Shown here: positions 6,712 to 8,425 of the stretch, piece after piece
How positions within the stretch are numbered: position 1 is the first letter of the stretch
Layout: the number at the start of each line of letters is the position of its first letter
NCBI GenBank assembly: GCA_023145315.1
Contig: JAGLEA010000005.1
Coordinates: 1-8,425 of the forward strand
DNA from: Psychrilyobacter sp.
GTDB lineage: Bacteria > Fusobacteriota > Fusobacteriia > Fusobacteriales > Fusobacteriaceae
DNA length: 8,425 bases
Direction: 5' to 3'
Translations under genes and position numbers: made by a program
Notes under the pieces: generated by a model
Told to the model about the DNA's origin: nothing
Database searches by the model: none
What the model saw: the letters and a program-made list of their open reading frames with translations, nothing else

Positions 6712-8232
6712 TTACATGTAGATTCCTATTCCAGGTCCGATAGGTAATCCCATTAACATCCATATGATTAGTAAGATAGACCAACCAATTAAGAATGCCA
6801 TTGAGAATGGTAGCATGATTGAGATTAATGTTCCCATTGATCCTTTTTTATCATACTTTTGCATAAATACGATGATCATTGCAAAGTAACTCATTAATGG
6901 TGATATAATATTAGTAGTTGAATCTCCAATTCTATATGCTAATTGTGTAAATTCTGGAGTATATCCTACTCTCATTAACATTGGGATAAATACTGGTGCT
7001 AAGATAGCCCACTTTGCTGATGCTGATCCCATAAATAAATTTAGAATTCCTACAACTAGGATAAATCCAATAATTAATGGTATACCAGTCATTCCTGTAG
7101 CTTCTAATAACTCTGCACCTTTAACAGCTAAGATAGTTCCTAAGTTAGAGTAGTTAAAGTATGCGATAAACTGTGCTGCGAAGAATACTAATACTAAGTA
7201 ACCGGACATTGTAGCCATTGATTTACTGATCATTCCCATAACATCTTTATCACTCTTGATAATTCCTACAGACATTCCATATGCTAATCCTGGAATAGCG
7301 AAGAATAATACGATGATTGGTACTAATCCTGATCCTAAGAAGTTTTTACCTAATACGAAGTATAATGGAACTAAAGCGATGATTAAAGCAATAGTTGCTA
7401 ATCCAGCAGCTCTTAAACCTTTCTTCTCTTTAGAAGTAACTTCATCAAATTTTAAAGTGTCGTCTCCTTCATATTTCCCTAATCTAGGTTCAACAATCTT
7501 CTCTGTAACATACCATCCAATGATAGCTATTAAGAATGTAGATACAACCATGAAAAAGTAGTTTGCAGTTGGTGCAACTTCATATGTATGATCTAATAAT
7601 CTTGCTGCCTCTGTAGATATACCACCTAATAATGGATCTATTGTTCCAATTAATAAGTTTGCTGAGAAACCACCAGATACACCGGCAAATGCTGCTGCTA
7701 AACCTGCTAAAGGATGTCTACCAAATGATAGGAAGATTAATGCTGCTAATGGTGGTAATACTACATAACCAGCATCAGATGCAACGTTTGACATGATTCC
7801 TAAGAATACTACCATAACAGTAACTAATTTTTTTGGAGTAGATAGAGCTGCTTTCTTTAATAAGATAGCCATAAGTCCTGATCTCTCACAAACACCAATA
7901 CCGATGATAGCTACTAATACAGTTCCAAGTGGTGCAAAACCTGTAAAGTTTTTAACCATACTAGTGAAGATATAGTTGATTCCTTCTGCACTCATAAGAG
8001 ATTTAGTTGCTATAACCATGTGTTCCATTTGCATTGTTTTTCTGTTAATTCCTTCGAATTCTACTGACCATCCTAAAGCTGCTCCTATTCCTGATATAAC
8101 TATCATGATAAGTGCTAGAATACCAAATAATGTTGCTGGATGTGGAAGTGCATTACCACCTTTTTCAACGATGTTTAAAAACCTATCGACCATTTTAACT
8201 TTCTTTTCTTCTTGCAATGTACCTGTACTCAT
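6712..8232 (-). CDS. AbgT-family transporter (aminobenzoyl-glutamate type)
   Basis: This 506-residue, strongly hydrophobic inner-membrane protein matches the length and motifs of the AbgT family. E. coli AbgT imports p-aminobenzoyl-glutamate, a folate breakdown product; relatives MtrF and YdaH have been described as sulfonamide or antimetabolite exporters. Conserved motifs are SNVASDAGYVVLPPLAAL (D153), GVSGGFSANLLIGTIDPL (D199), GSASAKWAILAPVFIPM (W408) and YRIGDSTTNIISPLMSYFAM (R434). W408, P426 and R434 have the same spacing (18 and 26) as the Trp, Pro and Arg residues reported as functional in YdaH, as far as I recall. No AbgA/AbgB hydrolase gene is next to it, so direction and substrate remain open. 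The ATG at 8232 has an AGGGGG site, and a strong promoter lies upstream. Other family members in a genome could share the role. Confidence 0.93.
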   Translation of the reverse strand: MSTGTLQEEKKVKMVDRFLNIVEKGGNALPHPATLFGILALIMIVISGIGAALGWSVEFEGINRKTMQMEHMVIATKSLMSAEGINYIFTSMVKNFTGFAPLGTVLVAIIGIGVCERSGLMAILLKKAALSTPKKLVTVMVVFLGIMSNVASDAGYVVLPPLAALIFLSFGRHPLAGLAAAFAGVSGGFSANLLIGTIDPLLGGISTEAARLLDHTYEVAPTANYFFMVVSTFLIAIIGWYVTEKIVEPRLGKYEGDDTLKFDEVTSKEKKGLRAAGLATIALIIALVPLYFVLGKNFLGSGLVPIIVLFFAIPGLAYGMSVGIIKSDKDVMGMISKSMATMSGYLVLVFFAAQFIAYFNYSNLGTILAVKGAELLEATGMTGIPLIIGFILVVGILNLFMGSASAKWAILAPVFIPMLMRVGYTPEFTQLAYRIGDSTTNIISPLMSYFAMIIVFMQKYDKKGSMGTLISIMLPFSMAFLIGWSILLIIWMLMGLPIGPGIGIYM

Positions 8233-8238
8233 AATTTC

Positions 8239-8244
8239 CCCCTT
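8239..8244 (-). promoter_or_regulatory. Ribosome binding site of the AbgT-family gene
   Basis: The minus-strand sequence AAGGGGGAAATT precedes the ATG at 8232. Its purine-rich core is about 6 bases from the start codon and supports that start. Confidence 0.7.
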
Positions 8245-8271
8245 AATTTATATTCCTAATTTAACACTGGA

Positions 8272-8300
8272 AGTATATTATTTTAACTGCTAAATGTCAA
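8272..8300 (-). promoter_or_regulatory. Promoter of the AbgT-family gene
   Basis: On the minus strand a perfect -35 box TTGACA (8295-8300) and a -10 box TATACT (8272-8277, one mismatch) are separated by exactly 17 bases. Transcription would start near 8265, leaving a leader of about 33 bases. This is the most consensus-like promoter in the window and suggests substantial expression. Confidence 0.85.
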
Positions 8301-8316
8301 CTTAAGATTCAATAAT

Positions 8317-8336
8317 AAAACAAAAGCAACTGTTTT
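8317..8336. repeat. Inverted repeat upstream of AbgT promoter, possible operator
   Basis: AAAACA and TGTTTT form perfect 6-base arms separated by 8 bases. The centre lies about 61 bases before the expected start of the AbgT transcript, a usual position for an activator. The arms are A/T-rich, so chance is a real alternative. I do not recognise it as the site of a known regulator. Confidence 0.35.
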
Positions 8337-8364
8337 GAGTCATTAATTACTTTTGCTATATAAT
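8335..8364 (+). promoter_or_regulatory. Possible divergent promoter reading out of the window
   Basis: TTGAGT at 8335-8340 and a consensus TATAAT at 8359-8364, 18 bases apart, could start a plus-strand transcript toward a gene beyond the right edge. No ribosome binding site or coding start is visible before the window ends. In sequence this A/T-rich the match may be accidental. Apart from this and the repeats nearby, I see nothing in 8301-8425. Confidence 0.4.
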
Positions 8365-8425
8365 GCTTTATAATTAGCACTTTAATTACATTTTGTGCTT
8401 AATATTAAGTATTATACAACTAATG

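Noticed and set aside
7256..8293. Three plus-strand open frames opposite the AbgT-family gene (7256-7561, 7793-7975, 7976-8293)
   Set aside because: They all mirror conserved transporter segments; none has an initiation site or family resemblance.

Overview
The window is AT-rich (by eye about one third GC) and densely coding, with AGA and ATA/TTA codons common. It is bacterial chromosome carrying ordinary housekeeping and transport genes. The low GC, the order SpoIID-domain gene, tilS, ftsH with no hpt between tilS and ftsH, and the style of the FtsH, AbgT and permease proteins suggest a fusobacterium, for example Fusobacterium or a relative. That is recognition from memory, not a search, and a clostridial origin cannot be excluded.

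Layout: bases 1-4439 hold a plus-strand cluster. It contains the 3' part of a SpoIID/LytB-domain protein gene (cut by the window start), tilS (tRNA-Ile lysidine synthetase) and ftsH (membrane AAA+ zinc protease), and it ends in a strong terminator. An amino-acid permease gene follows with its own clear promoter. It runs into a shared, bidirectional terminator at 5956-5990. On the minus strand are a short YitT-family membrane protein gene and an AbgT-family transporter gene. The AbgT gene has a near-consensus promoter close to the right edge of the window. The last 130 bases hold no gene but contain possible operator repeats and a possible divergent promoter.

The first three genes cover wall remodelling, tRNA decoding fidelity and membrane protein quality control. 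The last three are membrane transporters or transporter-like proteins with no evident shared pathway.

The most notable observation is in ftsH. The Walker B region reads FIDAVG where the family has FIDEIDAVG. This is an in-frame loss of three residues that removes the catalytic glutamate needed for ATP hydrolysis, while Walker A, the pore loop, the arginine fingers and the zinc protease site are intact. The missing 9 bases can be explained as slippage between short direct repeats. I see no mobile element, CRISPR array, tRNA or rRNA, and no obviously new multi-gene system.
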